In this document: piece by piece, positions 1 through 11,876 of the stretch
Layout: each line of letters starts with the position of its first letter
Numbering within the stretch: the stretch's first letter is position 1
NCBI GenBank assembly: GCA_018417955.1
Contig: JACTVC010000009.1
Coordinates: forward strand, 1,302,001 to 1,366,000
Direction of reading: 5' to 3'
Source of the DNA: Laccaria trichodermophora
Taxonomy: Eukaryota; Basidiomycota; Agaricomycetes; Agaricales; Hydnangiaceae
Length of the DNA stretch: 64,000 nucleotides
Made by a program: the position numbers and the translations under genes
The notes under the pieces: generated by a model
The model's database searches: none
Told to the model about the DNA's origin: nothing
Seen by the model: only the letters and a program-made list of their open reading frames with translations

Positions 1-275
1 AAGCGATGCTGTCATCCGTGTCTTGCGCCCGTCCTAGAAGGCCCCTTCCAGCGCGGAAGAGCAGGGCCCCCATTCGACGTCTCCCGGAGTTTTCTCTGTC
101 GGACGCAGGAGTCCCGGACGTCTCTCACGCGGCCGCTACGGGGAAGGAGGTCGTTGACACAAGAGCAGGAGGTCATAGATCCCCGAACAAGCTTGATGTC
201 GTGATGATTACGGACGATGATTTCGCGGAGGCCGTTCGGGGTCTTTCCATGTAATGTACTGAACAAAGTATCTAT
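1..275. other. Left edge, no gene resolved
   Basis: Short open frames exist on both strands. The plus-strand one ends at 254 and could be the tail of a gene that begins outside the window, but nothing in it is recognisable. I assign no gene. Confidence 0.3.
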
Positions 276-1724
276 CTACAACAATGGTTCCCATACACCA
301 CCCCGTTCCAGATGAATAAGTCTTTCCATTTTCTCTGGGTCCTCCGTTTCCAACCAAGCGAGAAACAACTCATCCGACATCCAGGGATATTGGTCATATC
401 CGAGCTGATGGAGTACCCGTTCTCTCATGAAGAATGCAAGGCAGTATCTTTCTTCCGTAGAACTAGATACCCCATGCCTAACGGACTTGGACAATACCGA
501 GAGGAGAGTGCCCGGATTGTAATGGAATCTAATCCCAATACCTGGAAGCTCAGCCCGAAGGTCCGGATCAATGGTCCTTCCAACGGTAGCAAGGAGGTCG
601 AACATTCCTGTCGGACTTTGGCCATCTCTGTGGAATGGTGATTCCCTCTGACTTATAATTGATAGCCCCGTAAATCCACTTGCCCAGTATCGAAGGATGC
701 TTCTTAGACCATCCAAGTCTTGAATCGGATGGACGGACGACACTGGACTTTCATCCGGAGCCTGCCTCCCCAGATTGGCAGCACGGACGAGCGCAGCCCG
801 CATAATGCAATACTGGGCTGGATGCAGGACACTCATAACCCCCCCTACTAACGCCTGAAAGTCCATAATGTCTCGGAGAAATCTCATACCCCCGCCAAAC
901 TGGTCCTTCAAGGTGGAAGATGCATGCAATGGCGTTCCATCATACTGGAAGGTCATAAGTATGAACAACTTCGGAGAAATCCTTCCAACATACCTCATGT
1001 CCGGCAGATACCCAGAGAGGTGTAAGAGTTACGCTACCCGCAGGTAACTCTGATGCGCCCGGAGTTCGAAAATAAGCGGCGTCATTACGCCATCCGACTC
1101 CGATTCGAGGGGGGTTGGCTTTCAAATAGGGCCTAAGATGAGCCAAAGCGCATATTAGACGGTTCTAATGAGTTAAACGTAAGTTTTGACCCCCAATAAT
1201 CAGAACGTCCAGTTCACCTGAACAGTCTCCGATATGGCCTCGGGCAAATACCACGCCAGAGTAAAGCCCCGGACATCCAGAACTCTCAAGGGTCTTCCTT
1301 CCACAACCTCCCGTTCAGGGGGATATGCGGGTGGAAACTTCTTCATCAAATCGGCCTCCAAACCGTCATTCATTCCTGGAACAGGTGTCAACATTCCGTT
1401 AACATGAAAATGATCCGGACGAATACCTGTAGGTCGTGATCCCAACTCCTTAACGAGCTCGTCGATGTCCCAGTCCACTTGAATTGGCTTCGCCATCCAT
1501 GCCTCCGTTATCACCGAGATAGCCTGTTCGCATGCCGTGACAAGGTCCTCACCCAGCTCCTTTGGTGGGAAGTCGTTCGGACCTTCCTGCAGGATGTTGT
1601 AGCGGAGTCGCCCGGACATATAGAGGGCAACATCGTCGGTGAGAATCTGTAAGGCAGTTAAAGGAGTAGTCATGCGGGTGCTGCAAATATTATTTTCATC
1701 AAAGAGGTTTATATACAATGTCAC
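276..1724 (-). CDS. 2OG-Fe(II) dioxygenase-like protein, possibly TET/JBP-related
   Basis: Three minus-strand exons join in frame: 1724-1218, 1164-994 and 944-276, giving about 448 residues. The introns are 53 and 49 bp; the second begins GTATGT and ends CCAG. The last exon shows the layout of a double-stranded beta-helix Fe(II)/2-oxoglutarate dioxygenase. An HRD triad lies at about residues 331-333 in the context SPFHRDG, a distal His at about 383 in VRHGV, and an Arg-rich strand (ERYCLAFFMRERV) follows. Similar proteins are abundant in mushroom genomes and I believe they belong to the expanded TET/JBP-like set, but this assignment is from memory. The substrate, perhaps 5-methyl-pyrimidine, is inference. 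Translation could start at Met18 instead. No stops or frameshifts were seen. It lies outside the T1 transposon. Confidence 0.6.
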
Positions 1725-1820
1725 CTCATGTCGTCCTCGTGTTTAATTAAAATTACTGGTGCCTAGAATATTCCCCCATTAGGCTTCTGTCGGGAATGGC
1801 TCGGGGACAACTACGGGCTG

Positions 1821-2105
1821 CTGGACAGAGACCATCCGTTCTGTCAAAGGACAAGCGGAACACGCCAAACCCCATCTACGGATGAGTCTCGTCTGCATCA
1901 CACACCCCATACGCACTGGGCAGAGACCATCCGTTATGTTAAAAGACAAGCGTAACACGCCAAACTCCATCTACGGATGAGTCTCGTCTGCATCGCACAC
2001 CCCTTACGCGCTGGACAGAGACCATCCGTTATGTTAAAAGACAAGCGGAACACGCCAAACTCCATCTACGGATGAATTTCGTCTGCATCACACACCCCAT
2101 ACGAC
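1821..2105. repeat. 95-bp tandem repeat, three copies
   Basis: The block containing ACCATCCGTT recurs at 1831, 1926 and 2021, exactly 95 bp apart, with few differences between copies. It lies in an intergenic stretch. The remainder of 1725-2769 shows no convincing gene. Confidence 0.85.
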
Positions 2106-2769
2106 CTCTCGGGAGAAACCAATCCAAAGTCAAAACTTTCCGTTCGCCGGACGTCCCATAGTTGTATTGGTCCGGTTCCCCACTCTTCGATGCGCGGACG
2201 TCTGGGGGTTGAATAACACACTCCATCCGTCTCCCAAGGGAGAATCCAATCCAGATACACCAGCTCGCGGACTTCCTGTACCCTACGGATCTACTGACCC
2301 CACCTTCCCCATCGCGGAGGTCCTGGCATTTGACGGATTTCTATTCCCACCTTCCACTACAAGGACATCCTGTACTCTACCTGGCCCCCATGCCTCCCAT
2401 CCTGCATTACGCAGACGTCCGAGACTACGATGGGCATTACACATAACGGAGGTCCCTTACGTTACGGATTCGGAAACCCCAAGCCTCCACTATCCGATCA
2501 TCTTGGCCATCAGTTCCCCCTTTGCAGCCGCACCGGAGTTCATCTCTTCTCCACATATTCCGTCCTTCTGTCCCATCCAATCTTAAGTACTCAAAATTGA
2601 CACTTTTTATCTATCCGTACAGTTGTATAATGGTATTGAAAGAATTTTTCGAAAAAGATATCCGGCCGCATCGGTTCACGGAGGACCAAGAGATCCATGA
2701 TCCGGGGCATCTATCCGGGCCGTGGTCTGGGGTCACGGAAGAAAGCCCAAATTCCGGAAATATTTGGTA

Positions 2770-3190
2770 TCATTGGGCTAACCTATGAACTATAATGTAC
2801 ATGCAACGATGGGCCCAACATACAAGCCATCTCATGTGAATTTCTCCATTGGGCCCAACTTGTTCCATTAACGTTTATGTTCCGTTGGGCCCAACTTTTA
2901 ACTGTAACGTAATATTTGGGCCATTGGGCCTAACTATCTCCCTTAACCATTGCCTTACGTTGGGCCCAAGCTTCAACTCTAGCTTTATTTAATCATCCAT
3001 CAATGGTCAAAATTGCCCCCATCTAAGCCATGTGGCCAAACTATAATCCCTTAGCTTTGATATTGGCACCGTCATTGGGCCCAACAAACAAATATACATA
3101 TTTTTACATCATTGGGCCAATGTATAGTACCATAACGTCTTTTGTAATTGGGCCCATTGGGGTAGCCCTATGACTTATTGGGACAATTGC
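2770..3190. repeat. Cluster of degenerate TTGGGCCCAAC motifs
   Basis: At least nine copies or near-copies of ATTGGGCCCAAC, with a palindromic GGGCCC core, recur at irregular 30-110 bp spacing (near 2774, 2810, 2853, 2886, 2920, 2961, 3075, 3112 and 3149). No coding potential. It sits just outside the left end of T1. Confidence 0.7.
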
Positions 3191-3319
3191 CAATTTGTAT
3201 TGTTATGGTACCATAGCGTATCTACTGAATGCCCTGGAAACTCTGATGACAGTTATTAGGCGAGATTATGTGCTACTAGATACCAAGTTGTATACAAGAT
3301 GCCTGCATGTTATTCCGAT

Positions 3320-3327
3320 GCCGTTGC
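3320..3327. repeat. Left target-site duplication of T1 (GCCGTTGC)
   Basis: The octamer GCCGTTGC abuts the left terminal inverted repeat and recurs at 37926-37933 just outside the right one. The exact boundary may shift by one base. Confidence 0.65.
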
Positions 3328-3421
3328 ACTAGTGGTAACTAATCTTATGATAAAAATCAGACATATGCCTGGAGTGCGATATCCTCAGTGCCTAGAGGTT
3401 TAATGAGATGTCTCATTCATT
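3328..3421 (+). repeat. T1 left terminal inverted repeat
   Basis: This segment matches the reverse complement of 37832-37925 with scattered differences, including shared blocks GTGGTAAC, TATGATAAAAA, CAGACAT and GCGATATCCTCAGTGCCT. Confidence 0.8.
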
Positions 3422-3529
3422 TTGCCTAGCATTGTCATTCATTAAGTTCCCTGTGCATTTCATTGAGAATTTTCATTAGAGGGTCTAGTTTATCTCATTA
3501 ATATGGTATGATGGATAACTGGGCGATTT

Positions 3530-4110
3530 CAATAGATATTTCATATGGATGCCTGGGCAATTTCAATAGATATTTCATATCATCCTCCAGGATATTTCAT
3601 TGGGATTTTCATATGGATGCCTGAGCAATTTCAATAGATATTTCATATCATCCTCCAGGATATTTCATTGGGATTTTCATATGGATGCCTGGGCAATTTC
3701 AATAGATATTTCATATCATCCCCCAGGATATTTCATTGGGATTTTCATATGGATGCCTGGGCAATTTCAATAGATATTTCATATCATCCCCCAGGATATT
3801 TCATTGGGATTTTCATATGGATGCCTGGGCAATTTCAATAGATATTTCATATCATCCCCCAGGATATTTCATTGGGATTTTCATATGGATGCCTGGGCAA
3901 TTTCAATAGGTATTTCATATCATCCCCCAGGATATTTCATTGGAATTTTCATATGGATGCCTGGGCAATTTCAATAGTTCCATCCTCCAGGATATTTCAT
4001 ATCTATGGATATCTGGGCGATTTCAATAGATATTTCATTTTATTCCCTTGGATATCTCATTAGAAGTTTCATATGGATGCCTGGGCGATTTCAATAGATA
4101 CTTCATTCCA
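3530..4110 (+). repeat. 68-bp subterminal satellite, left arm of T1
   Basis: The unit containing ATGGATGCCTGGGCAATTTC starts at 3545, 3613, 3681, 3749, 3817, 3885 and 3953, exactly 68 bp apart, with diverged flanking copies to about 4110. An inverted relative fills 37205-37831. The short open frames through it are repeat artefacts. The stretch 4111-4294 shows no gene. Confidence 0.9.
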
Positions 4111-4294
4111 TTGTAAATATTCAATTTCATTGGGAGCCTGCTTATATAAGACAGATGTCAACACATGGCGCTGTCCACAGCAAACGGTTTTGTATTGAAA
4201 GCATTCACGGCCAGTGTGAATGCAGGCTGCAAACTGACTAATAGCAATACTAAGATATACTCAATGGTGCTTTGTGTCTACGTAAATAGTGCCA

Positions 4295-6899
4295 CTATGC
4301 ATTACGGCCCCTTGAATAGGACAGGTTAACATATATCTGGTACAAAACTGAATGCACACACCTTTTTGCCTTCCCAGCTTGTCCAATATCCTCCAAAGGT
4401 CGTTTTTTCGTAGCTGGGCTGCAGAGCTTTGTAGAGATCTGGTCGATCACCCACCGAACGTCACGTACGGCCGTCCACACACGGAATGATGGAATATCAG
4501 GAGTCAGCGCCCGTAGCCACCACGAAAGTGCCACAACGACGGTATAGAGCCCGGCCTTTCCACCTTTGTGGAGTACACGCCAATCCTCATCCACAGGTGT
4601 ATCATACTTGAAAGATCCGTCATCGGCAATCCTCCACTCGGGTTGGAGGGCGATCCACCATGCCATAAAGGCAGACCCAAATCCATCGGCATCAACGTCA
4701 GGCGGCGAGGTCTTCTTCTTGCTCTTGATCCAAGCTGCAACCTCGTCAGGGCGTGAAGTTGTTGGTAGTTTCTAGGGGGGGTAGAATCAGTAAGAGAATT
4801 GGTGATACAAGTCTAGCAACATACCCCACTTGTTGTATTCACCTCCTCAAATCTGTAAAACGATTGGACCAATGCTTGCCACGCCTTCTCGTCGGAACAC
4901 TCTAGAAGATATGTATCCATGTTAAGCGTGGTGAGCCAAGCAGGCGCAGCGACTAGGGCCACGTCAGCGGAAGACGAGCCATGTGTCTCCTCCCCTTTCT
5001 CGTTGTCAACTTGCATGGGATCCTGGTTCGAGGTTGGTTGAGTTGCTGAGCCGCGTGGGTCGATATCCATGGGACCTGAACCATTTGTCGTGAGGGTGGA
5101 TGGTAGTGGCGTGATCGCAGTCGAAGATTTAAGAAATGAATTGACAGGCGACGGCTGTTGCGACGAGGTGTCAGGTGATGGCGCTGGGACGGATACAGCT
5201 CTAGCCGGCGAAGTAGTCAATTCGGGGCCTTCAGGAGATTCCTGTGCTGCTGGCTTGTCATTGACGGAGACGTTGGATTCAGGTGACAGAAAGGTCTGGG
5301 ATTGGGGAATCACAGATGTAGTCAACGAAGAAGAAGTGAGAGAGACGTCCGTCTCCTCTGTCGATAAAGCTGTGACAGAAACCACGTCCTTGACTACAGG
5401 ATTGCCGATGGGTCCATCAGTGGCCATCTTCTCTGCATTCGTGGCGGTCGTAGGTGTGAATGTGGATGTGCTGATTGAATGATCAGATTGGGTACGGACA
5501 CGTGAAGGGCTGTTTACCTTGGTTCGGTGGTTCTGACCAACGCCATCGCATCCTCCCCCACCCGTTTCTCTTTCCTCGCCTTCTTCCCTTTCTTCACGGT
5601 CTCTTGTTCTGTCTCACCGCCCAGGCCAAACTCCAAGCCCAGCTCACGAAGGAGCTCTTTGTTTCTCGCGATATTGGCCTCTCGAGTAAGTTCATACTCA
5701 CTCATACCCGACTCGGTGCGCTTTGTAGTACGCTTTGCTGACATGCCATCTCCATCAGCTGGTTTGATGATCTTGTCCTCATCCTTCTCCTCTGCCTCGG
5801 GCGTGTTGGCCTTGGACCCTAGACTACGGCTACTGCAGACTTCGGGAGCTAAACGGTTCGTTGAATTAGTGAAACCTGCTCTTATCTCGCAACTGACATG
5901 CTTACGAAACGATTCATGAAGGAAATCATCAAAGGGCGTGATGATATGCTCGTCGTACCCTTCCTCCCCCAGAAAGCCTTCGAAATCTTGGCCTTCTGGT
6001 GATTTGCCGCAATGAAATCTTTGTGTATACTCATCAGTGACATATGTTGGGACCGGGTAAACGGTAACATACATATAAGACATTATCTTCCCATTCTCAT
6101 TCGGTGCAGGCCCGCCCACGAGGAACGATATGTTCCAACCAGTCTGTTTAGCAACGGACTCTCCCCATACGGCAAGCGTGCGAGGCAGACGATTGATCGC
6201 ACTACAGAACAGTGAGTTATTATTTGGTAATAGATGACTAACTCTGCATACCTTTGGTACGCGCGATTTTTGTCCTCTCCCTCAGCTTCGAGCGCCACCT
6301 TCAACTCTTCCTGGCGTTTTCGAACATTGCTCCGAACCTCCTCGGTTTCTTCTTGGTACTTTTGTCTCATGAACGAAGCCATGAAGGTGAAGCGGGTTTC
6401 AGTGGGCTCTTTGCCGGGGTGCTTTGTTTCCCATGCGCTCTTGAAGTTCTCCCATTCTTTGTCGACGACCGCCTTCCACTGACTTTTGTAGGTCATTACG
6501 TGATAGACCTGCCATTCTTGGAGGGACTTCTGTTTTCCTTTCATTTTAAGAAGCCCCCGCGCCCCATTTCCGGATGTCGCTCCTCTGGTGTGGTTGTGGA
6601 ACCAAGCTCTAATGCGCTGATAACAGGGTGAGTCTATCTTCTGCATGTAAACAATAAAATGATCGACGTACAGCATCTTCCTCAGCCCTTTTCTTCTGTG
6701 TAGCTTTCTCGGCATTTCCGGCTTTTGCTACCTCCTCCGGAGTGGGGGTCGGGGTAGGCCACGTGTTCCTCCAGTCTTTGAAGATTGTAGGGAAGAACTC
6801 TTTCGAAGTGGTTTTGTTCACCTGGGCATCGCTGAAGTCTGCTAGGCGTGACTTCAGCCAATCCTCCTGGTCCGCTGACGTCCACTTGCGCCGTGTCAT
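4295..6899 (-). CDS. KDZ-transposon accessory protein (T1 copy)
   Basis: Seven exons (6899-6672, 6616-6252, 6201-6073, 6018-5906, 5848-5518, 5470-4825, 4771-4295) join with consistent phases into 762 residues. All introns are 47-57 bp. An N-terminal helical segment KWTSADQEDWLKSRL (about 4-18) leads to RIRAWFHNHTRG (77-88). A conserved FLVGGPAPNENGK block follows (about 224-236), then a Ser/Pro/Thr-rich linker, then a C-terminal domain with PAWL (about 565) and AWW (about 641). The T2 protein at 32535-34831 has the same blocks in the same order. Such proteins are common hypothetical proteins in mushroom genomes; I know no function. Its position beside a viroplasmin-domain gene in two KDZ elements suggests a role in transposition or its control (inference). 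The last 50 bp before the stop could contain another intron. Confidence 0.8.
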
Positions 6900-7128
6900 T
6901 TCAGAGGATGCGTATGGGCACGAGGGTGTATCAATTGACGAACAAGGAAGGAATGCCCCAATGGAATGTGGCAAGCGAAGTGTTTGATTTTATTTTATGT
7001 AAATCGGCTCATCCCCAAAAATTTTTGTCACATTCTGTTTTATGAACGCTATCTGCCGAAGACCCCTTGGTTACTTATAAATCTGCTTAGCCCCCAAGAG
7101 ACCGTCAAACCTGCCTCTTGCTGCCTCC
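6900..7128. promoter_or_regulatory. Shared divergent promoter region, T1 module
   Basis: The 229 bp between the divergent start codons at 6899 (-) and 7129 (+) must hold both promoters. No clear operator or TATA element stands out. The arrangement matches 32121-32534 in T2. Confidence 0.5.
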
Positions 7129-7898
7129 ATGCTCCCGAGAGGTAAGTCACGACTCGCCAGTATTCTTCGTTTTGTCATGACTCACTCTATCTATTCCTAG
7201 GACCACCACCACCAATTAACTATGCCACCCGCCCAAAGCACTCGGCCCTCACTTCTGGGGGTAGCCAGGCTGCTTCGACGACCCTTCAACCTACTTCAAG
7301 AGTAGCACCCCCTACGCCGTCAACCAATGTATCCACTCCAGGCTCCGTAAACGTTAGAACACCCAACGCGGAATGGTTGGCAAACATTATCTGCTTAAAC
7401 CCGATTCCACCTGCCCCCCATGTCACTGAGGTTGCAACGATGACTTCCAGCACCATGGACGGACGCAATCCAGCCAACATCATGGATGGACGTGATCCAG
7501 CCGTCGACGCATTGGCCGATACTTTCGATGGCCTTTCAACAAGTAATCCAGCTCAGCCTCCCGCTGCGCCTTTCATCCCAGCCTCTGTCATACCCTCAAC
7601 ACCTCGCCGTCGTGGTAAAACCAGGTACTACGCCGTTATCGTCGGGAAGCGTTGCGGGGTTTTTAATTCATGGTCAGTAAACATAATAACTTTTTTCAAG
7701 CACGTCCTCATATAGAGATGTAGGTCTACTGTCCATCCTTTGGTTATCGGAGTTCCTGGCTCACTCTATACTGGGTTCTCGTCTTACGATGACGCTGCCA
7801 CCGACTACTACGCAGCCAAGGCGGCAGGACAGGTGAAGGCAGTGAGAGACCCTGGGGACGAATACATTTACGGTCCCCTTTCTAGTGCCTGTATGTAG
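7129..7898 (+). CDS. Viroplasmin / RNase H1 N-terminal domain protein (T1 copy)
   Basis: Three exons (7129-7141, 7201-7672, 7724-7898) join in frame to 219 residues. A Pro/Ser/Thr-rich N-terminus leads to a C-terminal domain with the hallmark pattern YYAVIVGKRCGVFNSW, then a spaced FSSYDDAATDYYAAKAAGQ helix. This is the layout of the caulimovirus viroplasmin / RNase H1 N-terminal hybrid-binding fold. In RNase H1 this fold binds RNA-DNA hybrids; a nucleic-acid role here is inference. No RNase H catalytic domain follows. The second intron splits the Trp codon in phase 2, the same place as in the T2 homologue. It is divergent from the accessory gene. Confidence 0.75.
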
Positions 7899-8872
7899 TG
7901 CCGAGCTAGTGTCAGTCAATTATGCCTGTAGTCGTATGCCGTGTAAATGTTGATATACGTGTTCGTCTACATTGTTCTTTACCAAAATTTGAGCATATGC
8001 GGAATGTGTGACGCTGAGCTCGCTTGCATCATCATAGGACGTCTTGAAGTAAGTACTTACTTGAGACGTAGAAATATTTTCCCAATATCTAGCCAGAAGG
8101 GACTAGAAGCCGATGAAGCCATCGCATTTGCACAAACCCGATGAAGGAATTATTGCGAACGCACTGCCAAAGGAACTTTCAATGTCTCGCCAAAAGGGAA
8201 ATCGTTTGTATCGCCAGAAGGGACCAGACACCGATGGAAGGAATTGTTGCGTTTGTGCAAGTCAAACCATCCGAAACTTGGAGAACAGTCGTCTGGATCT
8301 AATCAGAACAACTTCAAAGTAAGTAGTAGTAAACTACCAGTGCTCCGTACTACGAGTCTCTAGTATAAGTGAACGTTGAATGGCAATCCATAAGATATAT
8401 TTTCTAAGCTTGAATTGAGTAATAGCCTATTCGATTTCATGTGAACTCGAAGCTTTGCTGTGAGTGAGGAATCAGCCTGTTTACTACTTGAAGATCTTCA
8501 CTCCGGGTACCGTAATCTAAGTTCTAATTGCAGACTCGCTAACAAAATGAATTCGGACTTCGTAGATACAGTCAGACCTTATGATATCCTTTCTCTGTCA
8601 CAAGTTAGCAGACTCGACTGTGCCAATTTGCGATGGGCAGCAAGGTTGAAGCCAACTTGAAGTTGAAGCTTGAAGTGTAAGTAGTGTAAATTCTAAAGAT
8701 CGCCGAAAGGTAGAAAACTTCAAACTTCGAGATGAGACGGGCCAAGACAGTACAACATAGATTCTATATACTATAAGTCTTGATACTAACATGCATGAAG
8801 GTACTCAGAGTTAGCATCACTTTTTGTAAGGACTTGGGCGAGAAATGCCGTCTGTCACGTGCCTTCCTCCTC
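7899..8872. other. Intergenic stretch upstream of KDZ1
   Basis: No supportable gene. A loose internal repetition around CCAGAAGGGA (near 8091, 8190 and 8212) and a short palindrome AAGTAAGTACTTACTT near 8047 are visible. In T2 the corresponding interval holds the TET/JBP gene; no trace of one is seen here. Confidence 0.5.
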
Positions 8873-11647
8873 ATGTCGAAGCGCACACTGAGCACATTGA
8901 AGGACGACACCCACACCCAAGTAACTGGCAAACGAGCTCGCAAATCTACTGCAGGATTCCGGCTCGCTCGTGCCCCAGCGGCTCAAAGCACTTCACGGTC
9001 ACCATCTATCTCGTCGTCGACGTCGACCAGCTCACGCATCACGACACTTGCCTTTGGCGCCAAAGGTCGTCTGGTGGGCAAGCACAAGGATAGGAGCCAC
9101 CCCGCCACCCAATCAAGCCCCCCAGCCACATCAAGCACAGCTGACCCGTCCGAAGATGCTTCCTGGGCGGCACCCTTTGACACGCAATCGGAAGTTGGGC
9201 CCAAACCCAAACGAAAGAGAGACAACAAAACTAAGGTACTTACGTGATTCCTTGCAACTATGACTCCCTTGACTGACTGTAATTCACTTAGTCAAAGCTC
9301 CTCGAGTGGCTCTCGCTTCGAGAGACCACTCTTGACGAGATCTTACGCCATGATGGACTCGGAGACTACCTAGAACAACACGGCTGCTACGCGTGCAACG
9401 CTGAACACGGCATTTTCAGGTGTAAAGATTGTTCGGGCGGAGGTCGGCTTCGTTGTCAGACCTGTGTTGTGAAGGCACACCAGGATACTCCGCTGCACCG
9501 AATAGAAGTAAGTTTTTTGTAAGTCCTATTGAGAATGGTAACATTAATACAGCTTCATTTGATAGCGTTGGACTGGTCACTTTTTCGACAAGATTTCCCT
9601 CAAAAGTCTCGGTCTCCGTGTACAACTTGGACACGGGGGATGCGCCTGCCCATGCCCATCCGCTGGGCCTCCCGGATTCATGGTATTCGATACGTCGGGT
9701 GTCCATGCCGTGAATATAGATTACTGCGACTGCCCGAGCGACAATATAATCGACCGAAGAACGCAACTCTTAAGGCAAGGCTGGTTTCCGGCTACAAACT
9801 CGAGACTGAACACCGTCTTCACGTTCGACTGTCTTGAGACATTTCATGAACACACCCTGCAAGGAAAAGGGAATCTCTATGATTTCTATCACCTACTTTT
9901 GCGCAAAACGGACAACATGAATCTTTCTGATACAGTTGTAGGTTTTTTCTTCTTCTTTTCACTTCTCTCGGGCTAACAAGGTTACTTTTTTGTCAAGTAT
10001 CGATACAAGGAGATCCACCGCGTCTTCCGAATCTGGAGAAACTTGATGTCGCTCAAACGCGCTGGCCGTGGTCATGATCCGAAGGGCATCGAAAACACAC
10101 CACCCGGTAGCTTGACAGTAGAATGCCCTGCGTGCCCGCACCCAGGCCGAAACCTTCCTGAAAACTGGAGGGAGGCTGGCCCACTTATGTACGCGTACAT
10201 CGACCTTTTTTTTTACCTTCGAAAATTCTCATCTTTTGCAGGTTTCTTTATATTTTATATATTTCCGTTGACGCGAACTTCAAGTTGAAGGGCAAGGATC
10301 GAGCATTGGAAGATGTGGAGCTGATGCCGGGATGGGGCCCATTCGTTGAGGAGTCGGCCTATCAAAATTTCATCTCAGACTACGTCGATCAACCTGAAGT
10401 AAGAGCTCTCCTTTCTGATTCGAAAACTGTACCCTAAATATTCTCGCTTAGATCAACACATGTGAGTCCGAGCATGACGCCATTGCCAGAGCTCAGACAC
10501 GATGCACGCCCGGCTACGCTGTCTCCGGCGTGGGCATTGTAATTTGTTCTCGACATGCTCTTATACGCAAAAACGGTGCTGGTGACCTTCAACTAGGTGA
10601 AAAGTAGGTTCATTCTCTCCAAGATCATCGTTAAACTAATAACTAATTCCCCGGCCTTCAGGTACTGTAATATGGATTGGATCATCTTCCTCGCGCTAGT
10701 GGGGACCGTTCTCCCTTGGATTTTCATAACCTATGACATCGGCTGTCAGTGGTCCAAGAATTTTCGCAGCCGCATGCTCGATTTCCCAGAAAGCATGCAA
10801 CTCGACCCGGACACAAAGGTTGCGGTTGCTATACCAAGCTGGCATATCAATGGACATGGTCGGAAATGCCGGACGGATTTCTGTTTGGGTTTTACGAAAG
10901 GCGCGGGGAGGACGTGCGGAGAGGAAGTAGAGACCACTTGGTCTTCTACTAATGCGCTTGCGCCTAGTGTGAGGGAGATGGGGCCGGGAGCAAGGCACGA
11001 CACGTTGAACGATCACTGGAATGGTTGGAACTTCCGTAAGATCGTTGGCTTCCGTAAGATTCATTCTGTTGCCTTTTGTTATCATTAATCTCATTTACTT
11101 CATTAATATATAGGTAACCTATTTGCGAGGCGCTTCGAGGAGGCAGTATTGATGAGTGCAAAGCACTCAGAAATTTTTGAGAGGTTCTCTGCGACATTTC
11201 CGCTAGACACCGTTGCGAGATGGGTACAGATGGTCGAGCGTTGGGAATGTGACCCAAAGGCACCGAATCCATACGACGAACCAGAACAAAGTAAGTACCT
11301 CGCTCCCCATACAAATTTGAACAATTGCTAATTTACCTTGAGCTACCACCTTGCAGGATGTCCGTCTCGAGTTAGCGCGGAAGGAGACTCTCCAGCTGCA
11401 AGCAGGATACGTTCCTCGACATAAAGTGTCACTGATGGGCTTCTTTTCGATGGGCTTCGACATCGAAGATCAGCAGTAAGTACTCGCGTGAATTGTCATT
11501 TCTCGTTGTCTAATGTTCAACAGGTTTGTATTCAAACGCGAACTCTCCCGAACGAAAGGAAAGAAGACCAGCAAGCAACTCGCAGATCTCGAGGAGAAAC
11601 GAAGTTCTCTCATTCGGCAATTCGTCATCTGGAGACCCATCCAGCTT
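8873..11647 (+). pseudogene. KDZ1 transposase, 5' part (interrupted by T2)
   Basis: Ten exons are visible: 8873-9235, 9292-9507, 9566-9937, 9998-10188, 10242-10398, 10452-10603, 10662-11053, 11114-11290, 11343-11475 and 11524-11647. A basic N-terminus leads to a CxC2-type cysteine cluster (about 145-190: CYAC, RCKDC, RCQTC, then HRIE). The KDZ catalytic core follows: DANFKL (about 391), YDIGCQW (about 507) and an acidic residue in GEEVETTW (about 571). The family is a DDE-type, CxC-associated transposase acting in the nucleus. The frame stops being KDZ at 11647, in codons for IQL, where T2 begins. Joined to 36125-37129 the whole gene would be 1,093 residues with no other stop, the usual size for this family. 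The break is therefore recent. Confidence 0.88.
11641..11647. repeat. Left target-site duplication of T2 (CCAGCTT)
   Basis: CCAGCTT at 11641-11647 recurs at 36118-36124, each copy abutting a T2 terminal repeat. The base before it differs (T and G), so an originally 8-bp duplication with one change is possible. Confidence 0.85.
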
Positions 11648-11756
11648 CAGCCTATGCTGCTAGAATTATGTATCAATTACCCTAACTGACCATTTACCTG
11701 ATGCATCAATTCCCCTAACTGCCCAGTCTGCTAGTTAGCTACCAGAGCCTATATAC
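11648..11756 (+). repeat. T2 left terminal inverted repeat
   Basis: It matches the reverse complement of 36009-36117. The outer 20 bp are only partly conserved (CAGCCTATG versus CACCTGTGG), while the inner 89 bp differ at about three positions and include ATGTATCAATTACCC. Confidence 0.88.
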
Positions 11757-11876
11757 TACAGAACAGTGTGCTCATGGCTTCGTCATTGCTGCCAGGGTCC
11801 ACGTCGGGGCTGTCAGGGTCCATACCCCCCTCCACGTCAGGGTCCCTCTTGCCATCACTGTCAGGGTCCACTCCCC
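11757..11876. repeat. T2 subterminal CAGGGTCC repeats, left part
   Basis: GTCAGGGTCC-type motifs recur several times here and continue after R1 at 23731-23935. Reverse complements (GGACCCTGACGG) are abundant at 35740-35990 near the other end of T2. R1 inserted inside this array. Confidence 0.75.
11872..11876. repeat. R1 target-site duplication (TCCCC), left
   Basis: TCCCC immediately precedes the 5' LTR and recurs at 23726-23730 just after the 3' LTR. Confidence 0.9.

Noticed and set aside
2167..2586. 139-codon plus-strand frame
   Set aside because: Pro/Ser-rich with no homology recognised, no intron or start context and repetitive GCGGACGTC-like DNA. Not supportable as a gene.
3530..4110. 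CRISPR-like array
   Set aside because: The units are contiguous 68-bp tandem repeats without unique spacers, in a fungal genome.
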